This document shows, one piece after another, positions 53,139-60,527 of a stretch of DNA of 64,000 nucleotides. The position numbers were made by a program, and so were the translations under genes. Source of the DNA: Roseiarcus sp963823165 (lineage in GTDB: Bacteria > Pseudomonadota > Alphaproteobacteria > Rhizobiales > Beijerinckiaceae); the NCBI GenBank assembly GCA_963823165.1, contig CAWGKV010000001.1, positions 558,001-622,000 of the forward strand, given 5' to 3'. Each line of letters starts with the position of its first letter. Within the stretch, counting starts at the first letter, position 1. The notes beneath the pieces were generated by a model that did no database searches, had not been told where the DNA came from, and worked only from the letters and a program-made list of their open reading frames with translations.

Positions 53139-54132
53139 TTAGATCGTCAGGCCGAGCGAATGCGCCCGCGCCTTGGCGGCATCGCCCGCGGCGAAGGCGG
53201 CCTTGCCGCCGTCACCGAGCAGCGCGTCCGAAAGCGGCTGCGCGGCCTCGACCGCGCGCCCGATCCAGCGGCTCGCCCAATCGGAGACGAGCGTCTTGTT
53301 GGCGTCGCTCTCCGCCGCGACCGTCTTGACGACGTGGTCGCTCCAGCGGCCTTCGTCGGCGCGCCAGTCGGACATGAACTCGGTCAGCAATCGCGATCGG
53401 GAGCGCGCCGTCGCGCCATGCTGCGTCGAGATGCTTGTAGGCAAAGTCGAACAGCACGCCGTTCACCGCCAGCGTCTGGGCGACGAAGAGCTGGAACCAG
53501 TCGCGCTCGACGAAGCTGTCCTCGATCAGTTTGCGCGCTCCCTGCCAGGCGGCGTCGTTCAGCCAAGTCTCCTTAGCCTTGTCGAGGCTGACGCCCGTCT
53601 GTCCGTCGACTTCGAGGCCGATGCGCGAGACGACCTGGGCCATGCCCAGGTGATCGCCGGCCGAGAAGATGCAGGGCGCGGTGACCGCCGTGCCGTAGCC
53701 GCGCTGAGTCATCTCGGTCATGTTCATGTTCGAGCCCCAGTGCAGATGGCGCAGCGGCAGGAGGCCGCGCTCGATCGCCGCCTTGGACTCGGCCGAGAGC
53801 TTCTCGATCAGGCCGCGCTCCTCGACGAAGGCGAAGTTGCGCTCGACCGCCTGGTTCATGTTGGCGCGGGCGATGTTGTAGGTGGCGTAATAGAACTGGC
53901 GCGGGTCGAGCGGCTTGTACCAGTCCGCCATCACGACCGCCGTCTTGCCGGTGTCGTACTGCCAGAACTCCGGCTCATAGAGCGGCTTGTAGTGGAAGTT
54001 CGCCGTCGCCTGGACGTCGAGCGTCGCCTCCTGGTAGCGCGAGGCCGGCTTGTCGGCGCCAAGGCGGCGCGCGACATGGCCAAAGGTCTGCCGCTTCGGC
54101 TCGAGATCGATTGTCTTGATCTGTATGGTCAT
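53139..54132 (-). pseudogene. dmpL: Phenol hydroxylase beta subunit DmpL, frameshifted near its C-terminus
   Basis: From ATG 54132 the first 248 residues are a normal DmpL: TFGHVARRLGADKPASRYQE, ANFHYKPLYEPEFWQYDTGK, MADWYKPLDPRQFYYATYNI and LIEDSFVERDWFQLFVAQTL, reaching HLDAAWRDGALPIAI. The next 82 residues, LTEFMSDWRADEGRWSDHVV and KTVAAESDANKTLVSDWASR, continue the same protein but one frame over, ending at 53139. One surplus base at about 53388 explains the break; without it the protein has the usual 330 residues. DmpL structures the hydroxylase core, so a real frameshift would disable phenol oxidation. All neighbouring genes are intact. Confidence 0.88.
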
Positions 54133-54149
54133 GCTGTTCCTCCCGGGGC

Positions 54150-54452
54150 TTATTGGCGTGGAGCGCGCAGTTCGGAATCGGCGAGCGGCGCGTCGGTTGG
54201 CTGGACGCGGCGCAGCAGGCCGGGCTGGCGGGAGCGCCAGGCGAGCTTCTCGAGTTCGCTCGCCGCCTCCTCGGCTGCAGGCAGCCGCACGGCTTCCTGC
54301 AGCGCGCAAAATTCCTCGAAGGCGGCGAAGGGCAGGATCAGCTCGACGGTCAGGTCGGGGTCGTTGACCGAAAATTCGAATTCGACATAGCGGCCAGAAC
54401 GCACGCCGGTGACGCGTACGAATTTTTTCAGCGGCGTCTGGCTCTGCCCCAT
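54150..54452 (-). CDS. dmpK: Phenol hydroxylase assembly component DmpK
   Basis: A 100-residue protein. In known dmp systems DmpK helps load iron into the apo-hydroxylase. KKFVRVTGVRSGRYVEFEFS, VNDPDLTVELILPFAAFEEF and LEKLAWRSRQPGLLRR give the family pattern. ATG 54452 is the first of the operon, about 40-50 bases downstream of the predicted promoter. Confidence 0.88.
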   Translation of the reverse strand: MGQSQTPLKKFVRVTGVRSGRYVEFEFSVNDPDLTVELILPFAAFEEFCALQEAVRLPAAEEAASELEKLAWRSRQPGLLRRVQPTDAPLADSELRAPRQ

Positions 54453-54498
54453 GGGAACCCCCTGACGTTGCGTCGTATGGCGCTTGTCGTCGGCCGAA

Positions 54499-54582
54499 CG
54501 TCTATCGCAGCCGATATCGTCAGTCAACATAAATATCGATATTGCGGCAAATTGCCGCTATAATTTCTGAACATCGTGAAAA
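54499..54582 (-). promoter_or_regulatory. Phenol operon promoter and palindromic operator module
   Basis: On the minus strand, TTGACT (54522-54527) and a weak TAGACG (54499-54504) are 17 bases apart. Four bases upstream of the -35 is a perfect palindrome AATATCGATATT (54532-54543), then a second palindrome GCGGCAA-A-TTGCCGC (54544-54558), and a block TTCAGAAAT within 54555-54582. The stretch 54522-54582 aligns without gaps to 59484-59544 ahead of tmoA. No TGGCAC-N5-TTGC sigma-54 site is present. Confidence 0.7.
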
Positions 54583-54611
54583 TCCAGCTGACTGCGCGGT
54601 CGAAATTCGCC

Positions 54612-54760
54612 TAAGCAGTCGATTTTTCATAAATTGAGAGCAAGAATTTGCGAGGCATCGAGTTTTCTCGAAATGCCCCCAAAGGCGAGATTGTCGGTGT
54701 CGGCTCAGAATCCCGTATTCCCGTCGCGCCGGGCGCGGGATTACGACAGGCTGCGGTAGA
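54612..54760. repeat. Direct repeat flanking the tmo operon, copy A
   Basis: By eye this aligns with about 60308-60450 in the same orientation. Shared landmarks are TTTCATAAATTGAG, GCGA..GGCAT.GAG, CAAAG, then ATCCCG.ATTCCCGT.GCGCC and CGACAGGCT. Identity looks about 70 percent. It lies between the phenol promoter and the tmoF stop; no gene is supportable in 54583-54843. Confidence 0.7.
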
Positions 54761-54843
54761 GCTTCCGGAGCCGCGCTTCGAGGACCGGCGGCGAAGGCGC
54801 AGGACGAACAACTGCAGATCCGTTGGACGCGTGTTCGGAGCCC

Positions 54844-55863
54844 TCAAAAAAACTTGTCGGTGTGGATCTGCCCGAGCGGCGCTCGCCAGCGCATGACCAA
54901 GAGGTCGTTCATCGCCTCGACCATCGGCGGCGGACCGGCGAAATAGAATTCCGTGTTGTCGACCGGAAAGGCGCTGCGCTCGACCTCGGCGTGGACAAAG
55001 CCTCGCCCCCCTCGCCAGGAGCTGCCTTCCGGCTCCGCCGACAGCACGGGCGTATAGACGAGCGAGCGCGCTTCGTCACGGACGAGCTTGCGGAAGCAGA
55101 GGTCGCCCCTCGTTCGCGCCCCCTCGAACACGAGGATACGGCGTGCGCTCCCCTCGGCAAGCGCCGCGAGCGCGATCGAGACGATCGGGCCGATGCCGGA
55201 GCCGCCCGCGACGCAAACGACGTCGCGTGGATTGTCGTCGCGCCAATAGGCGCGGCCATAGGGACCGTCGAGCGTCAACGCGTCGCCGACCGCGAGCCGA
55301 TCGAACATCGCGTTGCTGCCCTTGCCGCCGGAAGCACGGCGGATGACAAACCGCCATTCGCCATCCTCGTTCGGCAGGTTCGACATCGAGTAGGCGCGCA
55401 CCCCCTGGACGCCGGGCGGATGGACGATCGCGAATTGCCCGGGCAGAAAGCGCGCAGGCTCAGCTGTGCGAAGCACGAACTCGCCCATGCCGGGGGCGAC
55501 CTCGCGTCGCGCGATCAGCGTCGCGCGGAGCCGTGCGGTCGCAACGACGGGCCTGTATTCATCCGCGAGCCGCACTTTCACGATGCAGTCGCTCGTCGGC
55601 TTCGACTGGCAGGCGAGCCGCCTGCCGCGCCGGCGCTCCCGTTCGGAAAGGCCCGGCGCTTCGAGCCATTGCGTCTCCATGTCGCCGGAAACGAGATCGA
55701 AACGGCAATTGCCGCAGCCGCCGACGCCGCAATCGTTGGGGAAACCCAGGCCCGCGCGGAGCGCGCCGCGCAGGAGCGAGTCTTCGTCGTCGGCGATGGC
55801 AAAGGCCTCGCCGGATTCGAATTCGATGCGGTAGGTCAAGTTGAGGGGCTCGTTCTGCGCCAA
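54844..55863 (-). CDS. tmoF: Toluene/benzene monooxygenase reductase TmoF
   Basis: A 339-residue iron-sulfur flavoprotein passing electrons from NADH to the Rieske ferredoxin TmoC. Cys45, Cys50, Cys53 and Cys85 bind [2Fe-2S] (NDCGVGGCGNCRFDL; RLACQS). FAD region RAYSMSNLPNEDGE and NAD region VCVAGGSGIGPIVSIALAAL follow, with FYFAGPPPMVEAMNDLLV. I use TTG 55863 because AAAGGGA precedes it and the downstream frame starts at once with family sequence; no closer ATG fits. Confidence 0.9.
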   Translation of the reverse strand: MAQNEPLNLTYRIEFESGEAFAIADDEDSLLRGALRAGLGFPNDCGVGGCGNCRFDLVSGDMETQWLEAPGLSERERRRGRRLACQSKPTSDCIVKVRLADEYRPVVATARLRATLIARREVAPGMGEFVLRTAEPARFLPGQFAIVHPPGVQGVRAYSMSNLPNEDGEWRFVIRRASGGKGSNAMFDRLAVGDALTLDGPYGRAYWRDDNPRDVVCVAGGSGIGPIVSIALAALAEGSARRILVFEGARTRGDLCFRKLVRDEARSLVYTPVLSAEPEGSSWRGGRGFVHAEVERSAFPVDNTEFYFAGPPPMVEAMNDLLVMRWRAPLGQIHTDKFF

Positions 55864-55869
55864 GCAATT

Positions 55870-55896
55870 CCCTTTCCCCGCAAGCGGGGAGAGGGA
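55870..55896 (-). repeat. Hairpin directly upstream of tmoF
   Basis: TCCCCGC (55875-55881) pairs with GCGGGGA (55884-55890) around AA, and the flanking CCCTT/AGAGGG extends it. It fills the gap between tmoE and tmoF and reaches the tmoF ribosome-binding site, so it may lower reductase translation or reflect a REP-like insertion. Confidence 0.55.
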
Positions 55897-55901
55897 GGAG
55901 A

Positions 55902-56888
55902 CTAAAGACCCATGCCCTTCCGCAACGCCGCGCATGCATCCTTGGCCTGCTGCGCCGCGCCGGGGGCGTCTGGGAGATGGGCGCAATAGGCGTCGACGGC
56001 CGCGTCGCCGAGCGGGGCCCATTTGGCGACCCACTTGTCGAGCACGGTCTGATTGCCTTCTACGCCCAGGGCCATCTTGACGAGCGCGCTCGCCCAGCGG
56101 CGGTGGCGGTCGGCGTCGACCAACTGCGCGTCGCTGAGCAACCCGAGCAGCATGTCGCCGTTGTGGCGCGCCGACTGGCCGAGACTGCGCAGAACCGCTT
56201 CTTCGACCGCAGGCCGGGCGACGAGGTTCATCGCCGCGAAACTCTCGGCCCAGTCGTAGGCTACGAGCCCCTTCTCGACCAGCTCGCGAAAACCCTGCCA
56301 GGCCGGATCGTTCTCCCATTTGTCGCGCTCGCCCGTCCCGAAGCCGAGATCGTCGAAGGAGTTCGAGAGCTCCTTGGTGCGATAGGCGGTGTGGGTCAGC
56401 CAGCGCAACGAATCCGCCGCCTGGTAGCCGGCGCAGTTCGAGATGGTGGAGGAGGGAGCGATCTGGGTGAGGTAGGCCGAGCCCATCTGCAGCGTATGGA
56501 ACAGATAGCGCGCCGGCGTATAAATCCGAGCGAGATGGCGCGCCCAGACGTGGTCGAGCATCGCGTCGTGACCGCGGGTCGAGAACTGGTCGAAGAGGCC
56601 GTAGACGTAGTTCTCGTGGCCGTCCTGCAGCATGTTGTAGGTGCGGTAGACCATTTCGTCCGGGTCGCGGAAGGCGTTCCAGTCGGGATGCTTCAACGGC
56701 GAATTGTTGCGGTTCGTCTTGAACCACGTCTGCGTCGAAAAGTCCGGATCGAGCTCGAACGGCGCGTCCGGGTTATCGGTGGTGTAATGGAGGTTGGTCG
56801 AGACGATCTCGTATTCGCTCGGCTTGCGCCGGCGGGCGGCAAGATGGCTCCAGGTCTTGAGCGGCTGGGCGACGGCGGGCTGGTTCAT
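55902..56888 (-). CDS. tmoE: Toluene/benzene monooxygenase beta subunit TmoE
   Basis: A 328-residue ferritin-fold subunit of the (alpha-beta-gamma)2 hydroxylase. SEYEIVSTNLHYTTDNPDAP, RDPDEMVYRTYNMLQDGHEN, YVYGLFDQFSTRGHD and LFHTLQMGSAYLTQIAPSST are characteristic. It lacks metal ligands, as expected for beta subunits. It lies 13 bases after tmoD. Confidence 0.93.
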   Translation of the reverse strand: MNQPAVAQPLKTWSHLAARRRKPSEYEIVSTNLHYTTDNPDAPFELDPDFSTQTWFKTNRNNSPLKHPDWNAFRDPDEMVYRTYNMLQDGHENYVYGLFDQFSTRGHDAMLDHVWARHLARIYTPARYLFHTLQMGSAYLTQIAPSSTISNCAGYQAADSLRWLTHTAYRTKELSNSFDDLGFGTGERDKWENDPAWQGFRELVEKGLVAYDWAESFAAMNLVARPAVEEAVLRSLGQSARHNGDMLLGLLSDAQLVDADRHRRWASALVKMALGVEGNQTVLDKWVAKWAPLGDAAVDAYCAHLPDAPGAAQQAKDACAALRKGMGL

Positions 56889-56901
56889 TGGGGGGCGTCC
56901 T

Positions 56902-57213
56902 TTAGAGGGTCTTTTCGAAATAGAAGCGGACGTAGTCGTCCGTCGTTTCGATCCGGCCGGCGAAGGAGCCGAGATTGACCTCGAGCTCCGACATGCGGAA
57001 CGGCCGGCCGAGCGCGCGCTCTAGCGTTTCGCGGCGCAGGATCAGCTCCCCGTCGGTGTCGATGCGCACATAGGCGATCTTGTCGTCGACCCGGATGGTC
57101 TTGCCCGGATTGTCCTCTTCCGCGGCCTCGATGACGCCGGCGGTGATGGGGCTTGCGCGCAGGATGGGACCGACCCTGTTGTTCTTGTACGCGTCGAGGG
57201 TTTCGTTGCTCAT
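56902..57213 (-). CDS. tmoD: Toluene/benzene monooxygenase effector protein TmoD
   Basis: A 103-residue coupling protein: NNRVGPILRASPITAGVIEA, DDKIAYVRIDTDGELILRRE and VNLGSFAGRIETTDDYVRFY match T4moD-type effectors. ATG 57213 is used; the longer frame runs into the Rieske gene in the wrong frame. Confidence 0.93.
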   Translation of the reverse strand: MSNETLDAYKNNRVGPILRASPITAGVIEAAEEDNPGKTIRVDDKIAYVRIDTDGELILRRETLERALGRPFRMSELEVNLGSFAGRIETTDDYVRFYFEKTL

Positions 57214-57233
57214 AGTATTTCTTCCTCCCGGAC

Positions 57234-57578
57234 TCATGTGTGCGCGAAGGTCGGGGCGACGCCCTGGACCGCGACGAGGATCTGCTCGCCCGCGACCTTG
57301 ACCGGGTATTCGGCCAGGCGGCAGTCGGACGGGTTGACGCCTGCGCCGGTCTTGGCGTCGAAGGTCCATTGATGAGCGCGGCACATGATGACCCGCCCGT
57401 CGAACTTGCCTTCGGAGAGCGGGATGTCCTGGTGCGGGCACATGCCCTGGAAGGCGCGGATCTCGCCGCCCTCGGGCCAGACCAGAAGGACGACGTGGCC
57501 GTCGACCTCGAACTCGGCCATGTCGCCTTCCCAAAGGTCGTCGAGTGTGCAGGCTGTCTTGAAGGTCATGGGACTCAC
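57234..57578 (-). CDS. tmoC: Toluene/benzene monooxygenase Rieske ferredoxin TmoC
   Basis: A 114-residue Rieske protein. The cluster ligands are Cys47 and His49 (CPHQDIPLSEG) and Cys66 and His69 (CRAHQWTFDAKTG). It accepts electrons from TmoF and docks on the hydroxylase. Its start overlaps the tmoB stop by four bases. Confidence 0.95.
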   Translation of the reverse strand: MSPMTFKTACTLDDLWEGDMAEFEVDGHVVLLVWPEGGEIRAFQGMCPHQDIPLSEGKFDGRVIMCRAHQWTFDAKTGAGVNPSDCRLAEYPVKVAGEQILVAVQGVAPTFAHT

Positions 57579-57835
57579 GCCTCAGCGAAGATGAACTCGA
57601 GCGCCTCCATCGGCTTGATGTCGGTCTCGTGAAGCTTGGCGTTGCGCGGGAAGAACTCGCTCGCGCCCTGGCGGCGGACGCGGATCACTTTGTTCGGCTG
57701 CGGCGCGACCCGCCGGCCGACCGAGTGATGCGCGGCGGCTGCGGCCACCTCGTCCATGGTGTTCTCGGTGTCGACGGGCACGAGCAGCAGAACGAAGTCG
57801 CGCTCGAAATTGGAGATGATGGGAAACAAAGCCAT
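57575..57835 (-). CDS. tmoB: Toluene/benzene monooxygenase gamma subunit TmoB
   Basis: An 86-residue ubiquitin-fold subunit: ALFPIISNFERDFVLLLVPV, DTENTMDEVAAAAAHHSVGR and FFPRNAKLHETDIKPMEALE are as in T4moB. It sits 60 bases after tmoA. Confidence 0.93.
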   Translation of the reverse strand: MALFPIISNFERDFVLLLVPVDTENTMDEVAAAAAHHSVGRRVAPQPNKVIRVRRQGASEFFPRNAKLHETDIKPMEALEFIFAEA

Positions 57836-57895
57836 GTGCGGCGTCCTTGTCGAAGATGGGGGAGGAGGCGGCGGCTCAGGCCGCCGCGGATGCGA

Positions 57896-59398
57896 TCACT
57901 CGGCCGCCTGCGACTGCGGCTTGCGGTAGGCTTCGACCCACTTGTAGGCGTCGGCGTCGTCGCCCATCTCGCCGGGCTGCAGGTTCATGTACATGAGCGC
58001 GCCCATGAGATCCGGCGGATTGATCTTGCCGGCGAGGAAGCGGTCGACCAGCGTCATGTGGCCGCGATACCGCGCCGGGTCCTGCTCGAACACCCAGCGA
58101 TCGATCTCCGAATTGAAGTGATAGAGGCGCCCCTGGTGCTCCAGCGGGTAGTCCTTCACGCTCCACTTGTCGCCGGGGATGTTGCAGATCGGGATCTGGC
58201 TCATGTTGCAGATGATCGGCAGGGTCTCGGGCGCGGTACGCTCGGGATGGCCCGAGAGCAGATTGTCGATGATCACGTCCCACGCCTTGCCGAAGGTCGC
58301 GTTCCAGCCTGGGTATTTCTCCTCGAGCCAGTCGCGGCATTCGGGTGTCACGCCCGCGGCCGGGTTCCACCACAGGGTCGGCCGCCAGAACCACAGGCCC
58401 ATCTGATAGGCGTGGTGCTGGTAGTCGAACTCGGCGACCATCTTGTCCCAGTACCAGGGCAGATCGAGGCCGAGGTCGATGAGGTTGCGCTCGAACTGGC
58501 CGGCGATCCACTCCTGCATGAACTCCTTGAACGACTGCTTGCGGTGCTTGATCGGCGTGTTGTAGTCCATCGACGGCCCGGTCAGGATGCAGAAGATGCG
58601 CCAGGCGCGGGCGATCGCCACGTCGACCAGCTTCTGCGCCTCGGCCTTCTTTCCGTTCCTGATCAGCACCTGGAGGGCCGGCCCGCCGATCTGCGCATGG
58701 CGCAACTCGTCGGTCTGGATCGACGAGATGAGGCTCGCGAACGTGTAGTCGCCGGTCTCGGCCGCGTCCGCCGCCAGACCGAGAAACTGCATGTTGGTGA
58801 AGCCGGTTTCGAAGGCGAAGGTCAGCATCACCGCGATGTCGGTCGCGCTGCGCGCCATGAAGAGATCGTCGAAGGCGTGCCGCGCCGCGATCGCCGCCCA
58901 CTCGTTGGTGTGATAGGCCTTGTGCGCCCAGTCGAACTGGCGGTCCTTCGGGCAGTATTCATGCGGGAAGTAGAGCTGCAGCTGGGCGTGGCGGTTCTCG
59001 TCGAGCAGACCGAAGGTCGCCATGTTGCGCATGCCCGGCGCGCGGCCGAAGCGCACCATGCGCGCCTCCGCGCTCATCGCCGCGTATTCGCCGAGCGCGA
59101 TTGCGCCGTAGTGCGACTTGAGAATCGAGCGCCAGCCGGGATCCGCGTCCTCGAAGATGCGGCTGCGCTCGAGCGCGGCCTTCACCGAATAGGCGCCGGC
59201 GTCCTTCTCGCGCTGGATGCGCACATATTCCGGATAGGAGGTCTTGTAGGGCTCGTCATAGACCTCCCACGCCGCCATCGGCACGCCCTTGGCGCCACTC
59301 ATGACGTCGGGAAAGAGCTGATCTTCGGTGACGTATTTCGGCGTCCAGTTGGTGGAGCGCGCGATGTCGTACCATTCATGGCGTTCGAGCAAAGCCAC
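57896..59398 (-). CDS. tmoA: Toluene/benzene-type monooxygenase alpha (catalytic) subunit TmoA
   Basis: A 500-residue di-iron hydroxylase subunit, collinear with toluene 4-monooxygenase. Metal ligands Glu104, Glu134, His137, Glu197, Glu231 and His234 and the Thr201 gate all fall at the T4moA numbers. The pocket residues Ile100, Gly103, Ala107 and Phe176 are also the T4MO ones. Strings such as YDEPYKTSYPEYV and SIQTDELRHAQIGGPALQ are near-universal in the group. Likely substrates are benzene, toluene or a small alkene; isoprene monooxygenases are close relatives and cannot be ruled out. Confidence 0.95.
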   Translation of the reverse strand: MALLERHEWYDIARSTNWTPKYVTEDQLFPDVMSGAKGVPMAAWEVYDEPYKTSYPEYVRIQREKDAGAYSVKAALERSRIFEDADPGWRSILKSHYGAIALGEYAAMSAEARMVRFGRAPGMRNMATFGLLDENRHAQLQLYFPHEYCPKDRQFDWAHKAYHTNEWAAIAARHAFDDLFMARSATDIAVMLTFAFETGFTNMQFLGLAADAAETGDYTFASLISSIQTDELRHAQIGGPALQVLIRNGKKAEAQKLVDVAIARAWRIFCILTGPSMDYNTPIKHRKQSFKEFMQEWIAGQFERNLIDLGLDLPWYWDKMVAEFDYQHHAYQMGLWFWRPTLWWNPAAGVTPECRDWLEEKYPGWNATFGKAWDVIIDNLLSGHPERTAPETLPIICNMSQIPICNIPGDKWSVKDYPLEHQGRLYHFNSEIDRWVFEQDPARYRGHMTLVDRFLAGKINPPDLMGALMYMNLQPGEMGDDADAYKWVEAYRKPQSQAAE

Positions 59399-59458
59399 TG
59401 GCGTTTCCCTTGCATTTGCGTTGCAGTCAACGCGGTAGGATTTGCGTGACCGGCGGGT

Positions 59459-59544
59459 GCTATACCGCAGATGGCAATCGTCAGGTCAACGAAAATATCG
59501 ATATTATTTCTTTTTACCGCTGCGATTTCTGAATATCGCGAAAA
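59459..59544 (-). promoter_or_regulatory. tmo operon promoter and palindromic operator module
   Basis: Minus strand: TTGACC (59484-59489), a TATAGC-like -10 (59459-59464, spacing 19; overlapping boxes give 17-18), and AATATCGATATT at 59494-59505, four bases upstream of the -35. The TTCAGAAAT block lies at 59517-59544, again 11 bases from the palindrome. Spacing of all three elements is identical to the phenol operon module. Confidence 0.7.
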
Positions 59545-59639
59545 ACCTGCCTCTCCGGTGCGAGAAACTGGGGTTTCGCCACCGATATGCACCGTCCAGT
59601 TGACAAGGCGAAAAAGCGTTGCCGGGATGCTCAGATGAT

Positions 59640-60320
59640 CATTACCTGTGACAGGCGGTAGCTACCTTTCCGTCTTGCGCGGACCCCTGCCCCGTCTTGC
59701 GACCGCGTTTGCCCTCGTGAAGAGTGATGCAAAAATAAACCTAGCTGTTCTTGATATGTTCATTACCTCATGGCATAAGAGCTTGACCGAGGCCGCAAGG
59801 GCGGCGGGATGGAAAGCGAGGTTGGCATGGAGCCGCCTTCGAATCTCACAGCAATCTCGACCGCCCTGGGGCAGGACGTGGCGGCAGCGGTTTTCCGCTT
59901 GAGCCCGCTTGCGCTGAGGAGGATTGACTTCGCCTCGCTCGGCTTCGAAGCCCGTCGCCGAACGCGTTCGACGGCGATGTCTTCGGTCGGCAGGCATGGA
60001 TGCGGGTTGGCTGCCGGCGGAGCGCATCGGCGCACGGACCAAGCGGAGGCGTCAGCGCGAAGCGGAGGAGAAAATAATTTGGATTCCGGCCTAAGCCATT
60101 GGGAAGAGCCGATTCCTGGAAGACTTTTGCTTGGATTCGGCTATCCTCGGCTTTGCTCCGGTGCTCCCGAGCTTTGGCGCAACGTCCCGCGGCTTGCGTC
60201 TTCGGGGAGCGCCAGCGGGCTCGAGCCGTGAGGAACGCCGCCGCGGAAGCGGGTTTAACGGACAGCTTCTGGATAGTTCATCGCGCCGATTTTCGGCTTG
60301 TCGCTCAACCGAAGCATATT
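59640..60320. repeat. Dispersed non-coding element, copy 2
   Basis: Reverse-complement relative of 2945-3555. The segment 59830-60060 is unique to this copy. Frames across it are open because of GC content, but the readable peptides diverge between copies, so coding is unlikely. Together with flanking repeats it fills most of the 1.1-kb gap between tmoA and the GntR gene. Confidence 0.72.
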
Positions 60321-60450
60321 TCATAAATTGAGGCGAACGAATCTCTCGGGCATGGAGCGTTACTAATGATGCGCTCAAAGCGGAAATTATCGGTGGCCGC
60401 AAAAAATCCCGATATTCCCGTTGCGCCCGGGGGCGGTTTGCGACAGGCTA
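60308..60450. repeat. Direct repeat flanking the tmo operon, copy B
   Basis: Matches 54612-54760 in the same orientation, beginning at TTTCATAAATTGAG and ending at CGACAGGCT. It lies directly ahead of the GntR gene and may contain that gene's promoter. The remaining bases to 60527 show only the AAAGGA ribosome-binding site. Confidence 0.7.
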
Positions 60451-60527
60451 CTGCCGAGAACCTTAAGTCGGCGCGCGTCCATGCCGGGGGCGCGCGGCTG
60501 ACAGGGTTCGATTGGAGCCCAAAGGAA

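Noticed and set aside
54453..54843. Sigma-54 promoter ahead of dmpK
   Set aside because: I looked for TGGCAC-N5-TTGC on the minus strand; the GGCAATTTGCC seen here is part of a palindrome and has the wrong spacing.
54648..54896. Plus-strand frame in the dmpK-tmoF gap sharing IPVAPG.GLRQA with the leader of the GntR frame
   Set aside because: The shared peptide comes from the repeated DNA; flanking residues do not align and lengths differ, so a common small protein is unlikely.
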